Source of the DNA: Thermomonas aquatica
Lineage (GTDB): Bacteria > Pseudomonadota > Gammaproteobacteria > Xanthomonadales > Xanthomonadaceae
NCBI RefSeq assembly: GCF_006337105.1
Contig: NZ_CP040871.1
Coordinates: 2,203,501 to 2,267,500 of the forward strand
Direction: 5' to 3'
Length of the DNA: 64,000 nt
Below are positions 47,312 to 55,923 of the stretch, one piece after another. The translations under genes and the position numbers were made by a program. How positions within the stretch are numbered: the stretch's first letter is position 1; each line of letters opens with the position of its first letter. The notes beneath the pieces were generated by a model. That model was not told the origin of the DNA. It worked only from the letters and a program-made list of their open reading frames with translations, and did not search any database.

Positions 47312-47506
47312 ATGACCCAGACCGCCTCGTCGCCCGCCAATGCCCAGCAACGCTACGAGGTGCGCCGCGCCGACCTGCCGCTGAGCTGCCCGCAGCCGTC
47401 GATGGCGCTGTGGAACTCGCATCCGCGCGTGTACCTGCCGATCGAGGCCGACGGCGGCACCTGCCAGTGCCCGTACTGCGGCGCGACCTACGTGCTGGTC
47501 GACTGA
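47312..47506 (+). CDS. Small zinc-finger (CHCC) protein
   Basis: A 64-residue protein of the zf-CHCC family, related to the NDUFS6-type subunit. The ligands are C26, H37 (WNSHPRVYLP) and CPYC at 53-56. The family is widespread in proteobacteria, usually as a short orphan protein. It precedes the GT4 gene by 16 bp and could be co-transcribed with the LPS genes. The start MTQTASSPANAQ is unremarkable. Confidence 0.85.
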   Translation: MTQTASSPANAQQRYEVRRADLPLSCPQPSMALWNSHPRVYLPIEADGGTCQCPYCGATYVLVD

Positions 47507-47522
47507 CGCCGACCCCGACCCG

Positions 47523-48635
47523 ATGCGCCGCCTGACCGTGGTGCAGCTGCTGCCGGCGCTCGAGTCCGGCGGTGTCGAACGTTCCACCCTCGAGATCGCC
47601 GACGCGCTGGTGCGCGCCGGGCATCGCGCCATCGTGGTGTCGAAGGGCGGGCGCCTGCTGCCGCCGCTGGAAGCGCTGGGCGCGGAGCATGTCGCGCTCG
47701 ACATCGGCCGCAAGTCGCCGTTGACGTTCCGCCACGTGCCTGCGCTGCGGAAACTCTTCCGCGAGGTCGATGCCGACATCGTGCATGCGCGCTCGCGCTT
47801 GCCGGCATGGCTGGGCTGGTTCGCGTTGCGCGGCATCGGCGACAAGCCACCGCATTTCGTCACCACCGCGCACGGCCTGAATTCGCCCTCGCGCTACAGC
47901 GCGATCATGGCCCGCGGCGAGCGCGTCATCTGCGTGTCGCAGGCGGTGCGCGAGTACCTGCTCCGCCACTATCCGAACAGCGATCCCGCACGCCTGGCGG
48001 TCATCCCGCGCGGCATCGATCCCGTAGCGTTCCCGCGCGCGCCGATGCCGGATCCGCAGGCGCGGGCACGCATCGCCGCGCGGCATCCGCAACTCGGCGG
48101 CGCGGGCCCGCTGCTGCTGCTGCCCGGGCGCGGCACGCGCTTGAAGGGCCATGCCGATGCGATCGCCTTGCTGGCGAACCTGCGCGCCTCGGGCCTCGAT
48201 GCGCGGTTGTGGATGCCGGGCGCGCAGCAGGATGGTCGCGAGGCGTACATCGCCGAACTCGAAGAACTGGCCAGTGAAGCCGGCGTCGAGGATGCCATCG
48301 CGATCAGCGAGACTACCCCGGCCATCGCCCAGGCCTATGCCGCCAGCGACCTGGTCCTGCAGCTGTCGCGCAAGCCGGAGTCGTTCGGGCGCACGGTGAT
48401 CGAGGCCTTGTCGGTCGGGCGGCCGGTGCTGGGCTGGGCGCACGGCGGCGTCGGCGAGTTGCTGCGCGAACTGCAACCACGGGGCGCGGTGCCGCCGTTC
48501 GATGCCGCGGCGCTGGCGGCAGCGGCGCGCGAACTGCTCGCGCATCCGCCGGCAGCCGTTACGATGCAGGCGTATCGATTGCAGGCGATGCAGGAGGCGA
48601 CCTTGGGGCTGTACCGATCGCTGGTGGACGCATGA
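47523..48635 (+). CDS. Glycosyltransferase family 4
   Basis: A 370-residue GT-B glycosyltransferase. The N-terminal block QLLPALESGGVERSTLEIA and the C-terminal nucleotide-sugar-binding segment KPESFGRTVIEALSVGRPVLGW with a catalytic E-x7-E pattern are typical of GT4. It probably adds a sugar to the LPS core or a related lipid-linked glycan. It starts the tightly packed group GT4, O-antigen ligase and GT2, and its stop overlaps the next gene by 4 bp. Confidence 0.9.
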   Translation: MRRLTVVQLLPALESGGVERSTLEIADALVRAGHRAIVVSKGGRLLPPLEALGAEHVALDIGRKSPLTFRHVPALRKLFREVDADIVHARSRLPAWLGWFALRGIGDKPPHFVTTAHGLNSPSRYSAIMARGERVICVSQAVREYLLRHYPNSDPARLAVIPRGIDPVAFPRAPMPDPQARARIAARHPQLGGAGPLLLLPGRGTRLKGHADAIALLANLRASGLDARLWMPGAQQDGREAYIAELEELASEAGVEDAIAISETTPAIAQAYAASDLVLQLSRKPESFGRTVIEALSVGRPVLGWAHGGVGELLRELQPRGAVPPFDAAALAAAARELLAHPPAAVTMQAYRLQAMQEATLGLYRSLVDA

Positions 48636-49924
48636 GCGCAAGCCCGGCCGCGCCCGGTTGGCGTTGGGCCCCGCCATGGGTGCTCGCGTTCGTCGCCCTG
48701 TGGCCGGCGCCCGGTTATGCGGAAGCGGTGCTGGCGCTGGGGGCGATCGCCGGCATCGTGCAGCTGTTGCTGTCGCGTTTCCGCGGCAGTGCGAGCCTGC
48801 TCAGCGGCCCGGCCTGGGCGCTGACCAGCGTGCTGTTCTTCGCCTACTGGCTGCCGGAGGCGATCTCCGCGATCGACGCGGCCGACCGCGTGCGCGCCTT
48901 GCGCGAAGCGCTGGTCGACCTGCGCTACCTGCCGTTCCTGTGGATCGTGGCCTCTGCGGTGGCCAGCGAGGAAGGACGGCGACGCACCTTCGGCGGGTTG
49001 GCGGTGATCGTCGGCGTCTGGACGCTGGATGCCCTGCTCGAAGCCGCTACCGGCACCAGTCCATTGTTCTGGGCGATCGACTCCGCCAAGCAGGCGATCA
49101 GCGGCCACGGCATGTGCACCGTGCAGGAAGTGGCCGCGCTGGACCGGCTCGGTGGCGTGCTCGGGCCGTGCAACCTCAAGCTCGGCATCGTGCTGGCCAG
49201 CCTGTCGCCGTTCGCGCTGGACGCGGCGTGGCGGCGCTATGGCCGTGCCGGCTGGTTCATCGCCGCGGCATTGGTTGGCTTGGTCATCCTGCTCGCCGGC
49301 GCGCGCGCGGCCTGGCTCACCTATGGCCTGGTGCTGGCGTGGACCGGCTGGCGGCTGCTCGGCTGGAAGCGGTTGCTCGCGGTGTTCGGCCTGGGCGCCG
49401 CATTGTTGCTGGCCGCGGCGCTGGTGTCTCCGCCGGTGGCCGAACGCCTCAACCGCAGCACCGCGGTGTTCGTCGGCAACGCGCAGGGCGTGGACCATGC
49501 GCTGTCCGGCCGCAGCAGGATCTGGTCGGCGGCGCTGTGCATGGCGCGCACCCATCCGTTCAACGGCGTCGGCGCGCGCGGTTTCCGCGAAGCCTTCCCC
49601 GCTTGCGATGCGGAGAGCGGCACGCTTGCGGCCTGGGGCACCGGCCCGGCCTTGCATGCGCACCAGATCGTGCTGGAGGTGCTGAGCGAAACCGGCGGCT
49701 TCGGCCTGCTGCTGTGGCTGGCGGGCGCGGCGATGGCCAGGCGCGCCTGGCGTTACGCGGATGCCGCGGCGCGCGAGGCCGCGCGTCCGGCGATGCTGGC
49801 GCTGGCGGTCACCGTGTTCCCCTTCAATACCCACCTCGCCGTGTACTCCACCTTCTGGGGCGGCGTGCTGTTGCTGCTCGCCGCGCTGTATGCGGGCAGC
49901 CTGCTGGGCCGCGAGTCCACGTGA
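48632..49924 (+). CDS. O-antigen ligase family protein (WaaL-like)
   Basis: A 430-residue membrane protein with about ten to twelve helices and a large periplasmic loop, the layout of the Wzy/WaaL family. The loop region carries GRSRIWSAALCMARTHPFNGVGARGF and HAHQIVLEVLSETGG, which contain the conserved arginines and histidine. Such proteins join O-antigen to lipid A core. Whether this is a ligase or a polymerase cannot be told from the sequence alone. It overlaps genes on both sides (ATGA and GTGA). Confidence 0.85.
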   Translation: MSASPAAPGWRWAPPWVLAFVALWPAPGYAEAVLALGAIAGIVQLLLSRFRGSASLLSGPAWALTSVLFFAYWLPEAISAIDAADRVRALREALVDLRYLPFLWIVASAVASEEGRRRTFGGLAVIVGVWTLDALLEAATGTSPLFWAIDSAKQAISGHGMCTVQEVAALDRLGGVLGPCNLKLGIVLASLSPFALDAAWRRYGRAGWFIAAALVGLVILLAGARAAWLTYGLVLAWTGWRLLGWKRLLAVFGLGAALLLAAALVSPPVAERLNRSTAVFVGNAQGVDHALSGRSRIWSAALCMARTHPFNGVGARGFREAFPACDAESGTLAAWGTGPALHAHQIVLEVLSETGGFGLLLWLAGAAMARRAWRYADAAAREAARPAMLALAVTVFPFNTHLAVYSTFWGGVLLLLAALYAGSLLGREST

Positions 49925-50673
49925 AGCCGCGGCTTTCCGCGGTCGTCACCACGCTGGACAACGCGGCGACGCTGGAGGCTTGCCTGTCCAGCCTGGGGTT
50001 CTGCGACGAGATCGTGTTGCTGGATTCGGGCTCGGCCGATGCCACCCTCGAGATCGCGCGCCGGCATGGCGCGCGCATCGAAACCCAGGCCTTTGCGGGC
50101 TATGGTCCGCAGAAGCAGGCGGCGATCGAGCTCGCGACCGGCGACTGGATCCTGCTGCTGGATGCGGACGAACACCTGACCGATGCCGGGCGCATCGCCA
50201 TCGAACGCGAGCTCGCCGCGCCGCGCGCGGACGGTTACCGCCTGCCGCGCCAGGAATGGCTGTTCTGGCGCTGGCCGCATGCGGGCACTCGCGCGAATTG
50301 GCAGCTGCGCCTGTTCCGCAAAACGGCGGGTCGGATGAACATGGTGCCGGTGCATGCCGCGCCGGAAGTCGATGGGCGCCTGCTCGACCTCGACGCGCCA
50401 TTCCGCCATTACGGTGAGCCGCGGCTCGCCGATCGCGTCGACAAGGTCAATCGCTATTCCTCAGGCCTGGTCGAGCACAAGCGCGGCAAGCGCGTGCGTT
50501 TCATCGCCTTGCGGCTGCTGTTCTACCCGGGGGTCGCGTTCCTGAAGCTGTACTTCGGCAAGCGCTACTTCCTCAACGGATGGGCCGGCTTCTTCGCGGC
50601 GAAGACGCAGTCGTTCTATGCCTTCCTCAAATACGCGAAGGTGCTGGAAGCGCAGCGTCAGTCGCGCGAATAG
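49921..50673 (+). CDS. Glycosyltransferase family 2, LPS core type (WaaE/KdtX-like)
   Basis: A 250-residue GT2 enzyme. SAVVTTLDNAATLEACLSSL and the GDWILLLDADEHLT segment (DAD motif) match the WaaE/KdtX family, which adds glucose or related sugar to the LPS inner core. FFAAKTQSFYAFLKYAK near the C-terminus could lie on the membrane. A GTG start at 49921 overlaps the previous stop by 4 bp. Its 3' end overlaps the convergent LpxL-like gene by 16 bp. Confidence 0.87.
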   Translation: MKPRLSAVVTTLDNAATLEACLSSLGFCDEIVLLDSGSADATLEIARRHGARIETQAFAGYGPQKQAAIELATGDWILLLDADEHLTDAGRIAIERELAAPRADGYRLPRQEWLFWRWPHAGTRANWQLRLFRKTAGRMNMVPVHAAPEVDGRLLDLDAPFRHYGEPRLADRVDKVNRYSSGLVEHKRGKRVRFIALRLLFYPGVAFLKLYFGKRYFLNGWAGFFAAKTQSFYAFLKYAKVLEAQRQSRE

Positions 50674-51584
50674 CGCGGCGGCGCGCCTTCGGGTTGGCGC
50701 TTGAAGCGTCGGTGCAGCCACAGGTACTGCGTGGGCGCTTCGCGCACCATCGCCTCGATCGCGGCATTGACCGCGCTGGTGTCGGCCACCGCGTCGTCGC
50801 TGGGGAAGGGCGCGAGCGGCTCGCCGATGCGCAGCAGGTAGCGATCCCCTTCGCGCCTGTGGAAGAAGGGAACCACCGCGCAACCGGTGAGGCGCGCGAA
50901 CTGGTGGGTGGCGGTGATCGTCGCCGCGGGGATGCCGAAGAACGGCGCGAACACCGTGTCCTTGCCGCGCATGTCCTGGTCCGGCGCGTACCACAGCAGG
51001 CCGCCGCGCTTGAGGTGGCGGATCGCGGCGCGGGTGTCGCCGTTGCCGAACATCGCGCTGGCGTAGCGCAGGCGCCCGCGCAGCACCGCCCACTCCATCA
51101 CCGGGCTGCGGTGCTTGCGGTACATGCCGGCCAGCGGCACGTGGTCGCAGACCAGGCGGCCGCACATTTCCAGGGTCATGAAATGCCCGGAGACCAGCAG
51201 CACGCCGCGGCCTTCGGCCTGCAGCTTGTGCAGGATGCCGAGGCCTTCGATGGTCGCGGTGCCGCGCATCGGTTCGGCATCGCCCCACCAGGCGCGGGCG
51301 AACTCGAACAGGCCGATGCCGACATCGCGGAAGTTCGCGTGCAGCAAGGCTTCGCGTTGCGCCGCATCGAGCTCCGGCAGGCACAGCGCGAGGTTGGCGC
51401 GTGCGGCATCGCGGCGGCGGCGCGACAGCCGCAGCGCCAGCCAGCCGACTGCCGCGCCCAGCCTGCGTTGCACCGGCCACGGCAGGCGCGCCAAGCCCAT
51501 GCAGACGGCGACGCCGAACCATACCGGCCAGTGGCGCGGGCCGCATGGCGGGATCGGAAGTTCGGGTGCTGCGGTCGCGGACAT
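50658..51584 (-). CDS. Lipid A acyltransferase (LpxL/HtrB-like)
   Basis: A 308-residue inner-membrane acyltransferase. The catalytic motif H134-x4-E139 lies in LLVSGHFMTLEM, and the RGGLLWYAPDQDMRGKDTVFAPFFG block is family-typical. It transfers a fatty acid to lipid A precursors. A hydrophobic segment near residues 20-32 anchors it. The ATG at 51584 is used; the upstream in-frame codon adds seven unlikely residues. It is divergent from waaA, with 58 bp between. Confidence 0.88.
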   Translation of the reverse strand: MSATAAPELPIPPCGPRHWPVWFGVAVCMGLARLPWPVQRRLGAAVGWLALRLSRRRRDAARANLALCLPELDAAQREALLHANFRDVGIGLFEFARAWWGDAEPMRGTATIEGLGILHKLQAEGRGVLLVSGHFMTLEMCGRLVCDHVPLAGMYRKHRSPVMEWAVLRGRLRYASAMFGNGDTRAAIRHLKRGGLLWYAPDQDMRGKDTVFAPFFGIPAATITATHQFARLTGCAVVPFFHRREGDRYLLRIGEPLAPFPSDDAVADTSAVNAAIEAMVREAPTQYLWLHRRFKRQPEGAPPRYSRD

Positions 51585-51642
51585 GCCCCGGATTCTACCC
51601 ACGCGCTGCTATCGGGCGGGCGCGCTTGGTTATGCTGTAGCG

Positions 51643-52929
51643 ATGCGGGCCGACCTCACCGAGCGCGTGCTGCGCGGCCTGTACTCCGCCGCCCTGTACA
51701 TCCTTGCGCCGATCACCCTCTACCACCTGATCTGGCGCGGGTTCCGCCAGCGCGCCTATTTCCAGCGCTGGAACGAACGCTATGCCAGTTATCCGACCAT
51801 CGCGGTGGAGGCGCCGCTGTGGCTGCATGCGGTTTCGGTGGGCGAGGTCAATGCCGCCGCGCCGCTGGTGACGCGCCTGCTGCGCGACCACCCCGGCTTG
51901 CGGCTGGTGGTCACCACCATCACCCCCACCGGTTCCGAGCGCGTGCAGGCGCTGTGGGGGGATGCGGTGGTGCATGTCTACCTGCCTTACGACCTGCCCG
52001 GCGCGGTCTCGCGTTTCCTCGAGCATTTCCGGCCGGCCCTGGCGCTGATCGTGGAAACCGAGCTGTGGCCGAACCTGCTGTTCGGCTGCCGCGACCGCGG
52101 CATCCCGTCGTACATCCTCAATGCGCGCCTGTCCGCGCGCTCGCTGCGCGGCTACCGGGTGCTCGGGCCGCTGATCCGGCGCGCGTTGCGCAGCGTGCAC
52201 CTGGTCGCGGCGCAGTCGGATGAAGACGGCAAGCGCTTCGCCCGGCTCGGCGCGCAGCCCGAGCGCGTCGTGGTGACCGGCAATCTCAAGTTCGACACCC
52301 TGCCGGTGGACAACACCGATTTCGTGCGCGAATTCCGCGCGCATCGCGGCAGCGGGCCGACCTGGATCGCCGCCAGCACCCACGAGGACGAGGAAGCCGC
52401 GGTCCTCGACGCGCATCGCGCGGTGCTCAAGGCCCATCCCGATGCGCTGCTGCTGTGGGCGCCGCGCCATCCGGAGCGTTTCCGCGCGGTGGCGCTGCAT
52501 GCGGCGGAGGCCGGCTTCGCGGTGGCGACGCGCAGCGAACAGCGTTGGCCGCGCCCGGGGACGCAAGTGTTCGTGGTCGATACCCTGGGCGAGCTGGCGC
52601 GCTTCTACGCCTGCGCCAGGATCGCCTTCGTCGGCGGCAGCCTGCAGCCGGTCGGCGGGCACAACCTGCTGGAACCGGCCGCGACCGGCACCGCCATCCT
52701 CAGCGGCCCGCACCTGCACAACTTCGCCGACATCGCCAAGCGCCTGCGCGAGGCCGATGCGATGCGCGTCGTCGACGATGCCGCGGGGCTGGGCGCGGCG
52801 CTGCTCGAGCTGTTCGCCGACGAGGCCATGCGCGAACGCATGGCCGCGAACGCGCAGCACCTGTTGCAGGCCGGTCGCGGCGCGCTGGAGCGCACCATGG
52901 CCCTGATCGAGCCCGCGTTGCCGAAGTGA
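51643..52929 (+). CDS. waaA: 3-deoxy-D-manno-octulosonic acid transferase
   Basis: A 428-residue Kdo transferase. An N-terminal membrane helix (about 14-30) is followed by WLHAVSVGEVNAAAPLV, which contains the catalytic glutamate, then TTITPTGSERV, ETELWPNLL and PVGGHNLLEPAA near the C-terminus. It adds Kdo residues to lipid IVA, linking lipid A to the core made by the nearby glycosyltransferases. A bidirectional terminator follows. Confidence 0.95.
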   Translation: MRADLTERVLRGLYSAALYILAPITLYHLIWRGFRQRAYFQRWNERYASYPTIAVEAPLWLHAVSVGEVNAAAPLVTRLLRDHPGLRLVVTTITPTGSERVQALWGDAVVHVYLPYDLPGAVSRFLEHFRPALALIVETELWPNLLFGCRDRGIPSYILNARLSARSLRGYRVLGPLIRRALRSVHLVAAQSDEDGKRFARLGAQPERVVVTGNLKFDTLPVDNTDFVREFRAHRGSGPTWIAASTHEDEEAAVLDAHRAVLKAHPDALLLWAPRHPERFRAVALHAAEAGFAVATRSEQRWPRPGTQVFVVDTLGELARFYACARIAFVGGSLQPVGGHNLLEPAATGTAILSGPHLHNFADIAKRLREADAMRVVDDAAGLGAALLELFADEAMRERMAANAQHLLQAGRGALERTMALIEPALPK

Positions 52930-52934
52930 CGGGC

Positions 52935-52963
52935 AAAAAAATCCCCGCCTGCGCGGGGATTTT
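52935..52963. terminator. Bidirectional terminator between waaA and tolC
   Basis: A run of A (52935-52941), a stem ATCCCCGC / GCGGGGAT and a run of T form a symmetrical terminator that can stop both convergent genes. Confidence 0.88.
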
Positions 52964-52986
52964 CGCATCCAGGCGTGCGTCCGCGG

Positions 52987-54330
52987 CTACTGCGCGCCGA
53001 TCGCCTTGGCCACCGATTCGTCGGTGGTGAGCAGGCGGTTCACGTCCTCCAGGTCGGAGACCTGCAGGGTGCCTGCGGCCTGTTCCAGCAGCAGGCGGTT
53101 CTGCAGGAAGTTGTACTTGGCCTGCGCGTAGTCCTGCTGCGCGGAGAACAGGGTGCGCTGGTTGTTCAGCACGTCCAGCACGGTGCGGGTGCCGACTTCC
53201 AGGCCGACCTGCGAGGCGTCGTAGGCGCTCTGCGCGGACACCAGTGCCAGGCGGCGCGCCTCCACTTCGCTGATGCCGGCGACCAGCGCCTGGTAGGCAT
53301 TGCGGGTGTTGCGTTCCAGCGCGCGCTTCTGCTGTTCCAGCTGGTCGCGGGCGATGTCGCGCTGGGCCAGCGCGCTGCGTACGCCGGACTGGGTGGCGAA
53401 ACCGGAGAAGATCGGGATGCTCAGGGTCAGGCCGACGCTGGTGGAGGTCTTGTCGCCGCTGAACTCCGGGTTGCCGTACAGGCTCGGCAGGGCCTGGCCA
53501 TAGCCAGCGCGCAGGCCCAGGGTCGGATAGTGGCCGGAGCGGGCGGTGGCGACGTTGTGCTCGGCGGCCTCGAGGTCCGCAGCCTGCGCCTTCAGCGAAG
53601 GGTTTTCGGCCAGGGCGGTGGCGACCCAGCCGTCGGCATCGCGCGATTCCGGCAATGCCGGCTTGAAGTCGTCCGGCAGGCCCTTGAGGTTGCCGACCGG
53701 GGTGCCGGTGATCTCGACCAGCGCCTGGTAGGCGTCCTGCACCGCATTGCGGGCGAGGATGCTGTTGGCGCGGGCGGCGTCGTACTGCGCGCGCGCTTCG
53801 TGCACGTCGGTGATCGGCGCCAGGCCGACATCGAGGCGCTTGCTGGCGAAGTCGAACTGCTTCTTCAACGCGGTTTCCGCGGCTTCGGCGGCGTTCAGCG
53901 TCTCCAGCTGCACCAGCACGTTGAAATAGGCGGCCGAGGTGCGGGTGATCAGGCTGAGGCCGGCCGCTTCCAGGTCGAACCCGCCGGCGCGGTCCTGCGC
54001 CTTGGCGGCGCGCAGTGCGGTGTAGTTGCCGTAGTCGAACACCGACTGCGAGGCGCTCACGTCCCACGAGCCGCTGCGGCGGCCATCGCCGGGGCTGCCG
54101 TTGCGGCTCCAGCCGACCGAACCGTTCACCTGCGGCAGCAACGCCGCGCGCGCCTGCACCGGGCGTTCCGCGGCGACCGCGCGGCTGGATTCGGCGGCGG
54201 CGTATTGCGGGTCGCTGTTGCGCGCGTTGGTGTAGCTCTGCAGCAGGTCGTCGGCCTGCGCCGCGGCGGGCAGCAAGGCTGCTGGTAGCAGGGCGGTTGC
54301 AAGGGCGAAGGCGAGCGGGCGACGCAGCAT
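52987..54330 (-). CDS. tolC: TolC-family outer membrane channel
   Basis: A 447-residue outer-membrane efflux protein with a signal peptide (ending AAAQA before DDLLQSY). Two structural repeats each carry coiled-coil helices (for example LEAAGLSLITRTSAAYFNVL and VEARRLALVSAQSAYDASQV) and short beta segments such as VSASQSVFDYGNYTAL and VGLTLSIPIFSG. It forms the exit duct of type I and RND exporters. The ATG at 54330 gives a normal leader; longer frames are not needed. It may serve the RND pump encoded nearby at 55924-60198. pcm lies 41 bp upstream. Confidence 0.92.
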   Translation of the reverse strand: MLRRPLAFALATALLPAALLPAAAQADDLLQSYTNARNSDPQYAAAESSRAVAAERPVQARAALLPQVNGSVGWSRNGSPGDGRRSGSWDVSASQSVFDYGNYTALRAAKAQDRAGGFDLEAAGLSLITRTSAAYFNVLVQLETLNAAEAAETALKKQFDFASKRLDVGLAPITDVHEARAQYDAARANSILARNAVQDAYQALVEITGTPVGNLKGLPDDFKPALPESRDADGWVATALAENPSLKAQAADLEAAEHNVATARSGHYPTLGLRAGYGQALPSLYGNPEFSGDKTSTSVGLTLSIPIFSGFATQSGVRSALAQRDIARDQLEQQKRALERNTRNAYQALVAGISEVEARRLALVSAQSAYDASQVGLEVGTRTVLDVLNNQRTLFSAQQDYAQAKYNFLQNRLLLEQAAGTLQVSDLEDVNRLLTTDESVAKAIGAQ

Positions 54331-54371
54331 GGGGGAATCCTTGGGCGCGAAATGGTTTCGGGTAGGGATGC

Positions 54372-55025
54372 TTAGAGGGCGAATGCCGGTTGCGGCGCGG
54401 CACCGGCCAGGTAGGGCAGGTCGGTCTCGAACAACGATTCGGTGCGCGCGCCGTTGACCTCGCGGTGCACCAGGGTCGCTTCCATCGCCGGCGAACGGCC
54501 CTGCACGGCGAAGATGCGGCCGCCCGGCTTCAGCCATTCGAGGAAGCGCGGCGGCAGCGTCTCGACCGCACCGCCGACGCAGATCGCATCGAACTGCTGG
54601 GTGTTGTCCCAGGACAGCGCGTCCGCGGTCTCGATGCGCACATTGCCGATGCCCTGCGCAGTGATGCGCGCGCGCGCGGCCTCGGCGAGGTCGGGGTGGC
54701 GTTCGATGCTGACGACTTCGCGGGCCAGGGTGGCCAGGCAGGCGGTCAGGTAGCCGCTGCCGGTGCCGATCTCCAATACGCTCTCTTCCGCCTGCGGCAG
54801 CAGCGCCTGCAGGGCGCGGCCTTGCAGCACCGGCTTCATCATCGCCTCGCCATGGCCCAGCGGCAGTGCGGTATCGGCATAGGCCAGGGCGCGCAGCGCC
54901 TCCGGCACGAAGGTTTCGCGCGGCACGCTGGCGATCGTCTCCAGCACGCGCGCGTCCAGCACGTCCCAGGGACGCACCTGCTGTTCCACCATGTTTTCGC
55001 GTGCCTTGGCGTAGTCGATGCTCAT
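54372..55025 (-). CDS. pcm: Protein-L-isoaspartate O-methyltransferase
   Basis: A 217-residue SAM-dependent repair enzyme. EIGTGSGYLTACLA is motif I, and the start region MVEQQVRPWDVLDARVLETI and PRETFVPEALRALAYAD match the family. It methylates isoaspartyl residues to restart repair of damaged proteins. It lies upstream of tolC on the same strand, an order common in xanthomonads. Confidence 0.92.
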   Translation of the reverse strand: MSIDYAKARENMVEQQVRPWDVLDARVLETIASVPRETFVPEALRALAYADTALPLGHGEAMMKPVLQGRALQALLPQAEESVLEIGTGSGYLTACLATLAREVVSIERHPDLAEAARARITAQGIGNVRIETADALSWDNTQQFDAICVGGAVETLPPRFLEWLKPGGRIFAVQGRSPAMEATLVHREVNGARTESLFETDLPYLAGAAPQPAFAL

Positions 55026-55094
55026 GCGCTTGGAATCCGTTGCGGGGAACCGGTCATTTTAGCGGTGCTGCGACCCCGATGCCGGGCAGTTTGG

Positions 55095-55108
55095 CTGTGC
55101 TAGCACAG
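55095..55108. promoter_or_regulatory. Perfect 14-bp palindrome upstream of pcm
   Basis: CTGTGCTAGCACAG equals its own reverse complement. It lies 70 bp upstream of pcm and 64 bp after the TetR gene end. It may be an operator for the pcm-tolC unit, but it could also be chance. A TAAAAT box on the minus strand lies between it and pcm. Confidence 0.3.
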
Positions 55109-55171
55109 TGGCACGCAGTGCCGGAAGTCACCGGGACTGGCGTCACCCGGGCCGTTGCGGGCGCGCTGCGT

Positions 55172-55840
55172 TCAGCGGCGTACCGCATAGGCGCGCAGGA
55201 ACAACTCGACCACCGAGGCCACATGCTGCGCGGGCGTGTCGACATGGCCGCCGCAGCTGAAGCCGAATACGGCCAGCGCATGCGGTTCGCCCTTGAGCAG
55301 GGTGAAGAACTGCGAGGCCGCGCGCTGGCAGTCGTCGATCTCCAGTTCGCCGCTGGCCACGCGGCGCTCCAGCAGGTCCGCGAACGACTGTTGCACGCGT
55401 TGCGGGCCGGCTTCCCAGAATGCCGCCGGCATCGAACTGCAGGCCACCTGCGGTGAGCACAGGATGCGATGCCCGGCGATCGCCTCGGGCGTCATGATCA
55501 TGCTGAAGAAGGCGGTGCCGATGGCGAGCAGGCGCTCGCGCACCGGAGTGTCCGGCTCGGCCACGAACAGGGTGGTGGGCATGCCCTGTTCGCAATGCGC
55601 GCGCACCGCCTCGGTGAACAGGCTGTCCTTGTCGCCGAAGTGGCTATAGACGGTGAGCTTGGAGACCCCGGCCTCGGCCGCGATCTGGTCCATGCTGACC
55701 CGCTCGAAGCCCTGGCTGACGAACAGCCGCTTGGCCGCGTCCAGGATCGCCGCGCGCTTGCCCGGATCCTTCGGGCGGCCGGGCCCGGCAGCCTTGGCGA
55801 CCGTGGTGTCTGGCGTTTGCGATGCGACCGGCGGGATCAT
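55172..55840 (-). CDS. TetR family transcriptional regulator
   Basis: A 222-residue TetR-type repressor. The N-terminal helix-turn-helix (about 26-72) reads AKRLFVSQGFERVSMDQIAAEAGVSKLTVYSHFGDKDSLF, typical of the family. The C-terminal ligand domain is AcrR-like. It is divergent from the RND adaptor and pump and probably represses them. The 83-bp gap (55841-55923) is AT-rich and contains -10-like TATACT (55873-55878), so the operator should lie there. Confidence 0.9.
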   Translation of the reverse strand: MIPPVASQTPDTTVAKAAGPGRPKDPGKRAAILDAAKRLFVSQGFERVSMDQIAAEAGVSKLTVYSHFGDKDSLFTEAVRAHCEQGMPTTLFVAEPDTPVRERLLAIGTAFFSMIMTPEAIAGHRILCSPQVACSSMPAAFWEAGPQRVQQSFADLLERRVASGELEIDDCQRAASQFFTLLKGEPHALAVFGFSCGGHVDTPAQHVASVVELFLRAYAVRR

Positions 55841-55923
55841 GCTTGAATACTAGACTACTTGGTTCGATATTTATACTATACCGTCAAGTTCATTAATTTT
55901 TGGCGAATGCCGCCGGGGGCGAT
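55841..55923. promoter_or_regulatory. TetR/RND divergent promoter and operator region
   Basis: An AT-rich gap between divergent tetR and the adaptor gene. TAGACT (55851-55856) and TATACT (55873-55878), 16 bp apart, could form the pump promoter. GGTTCGATATTTATACTATACC (55861 on) is weakly symmetric and may be the repressor site. No exact operator was proven. Confidence 0.5.
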
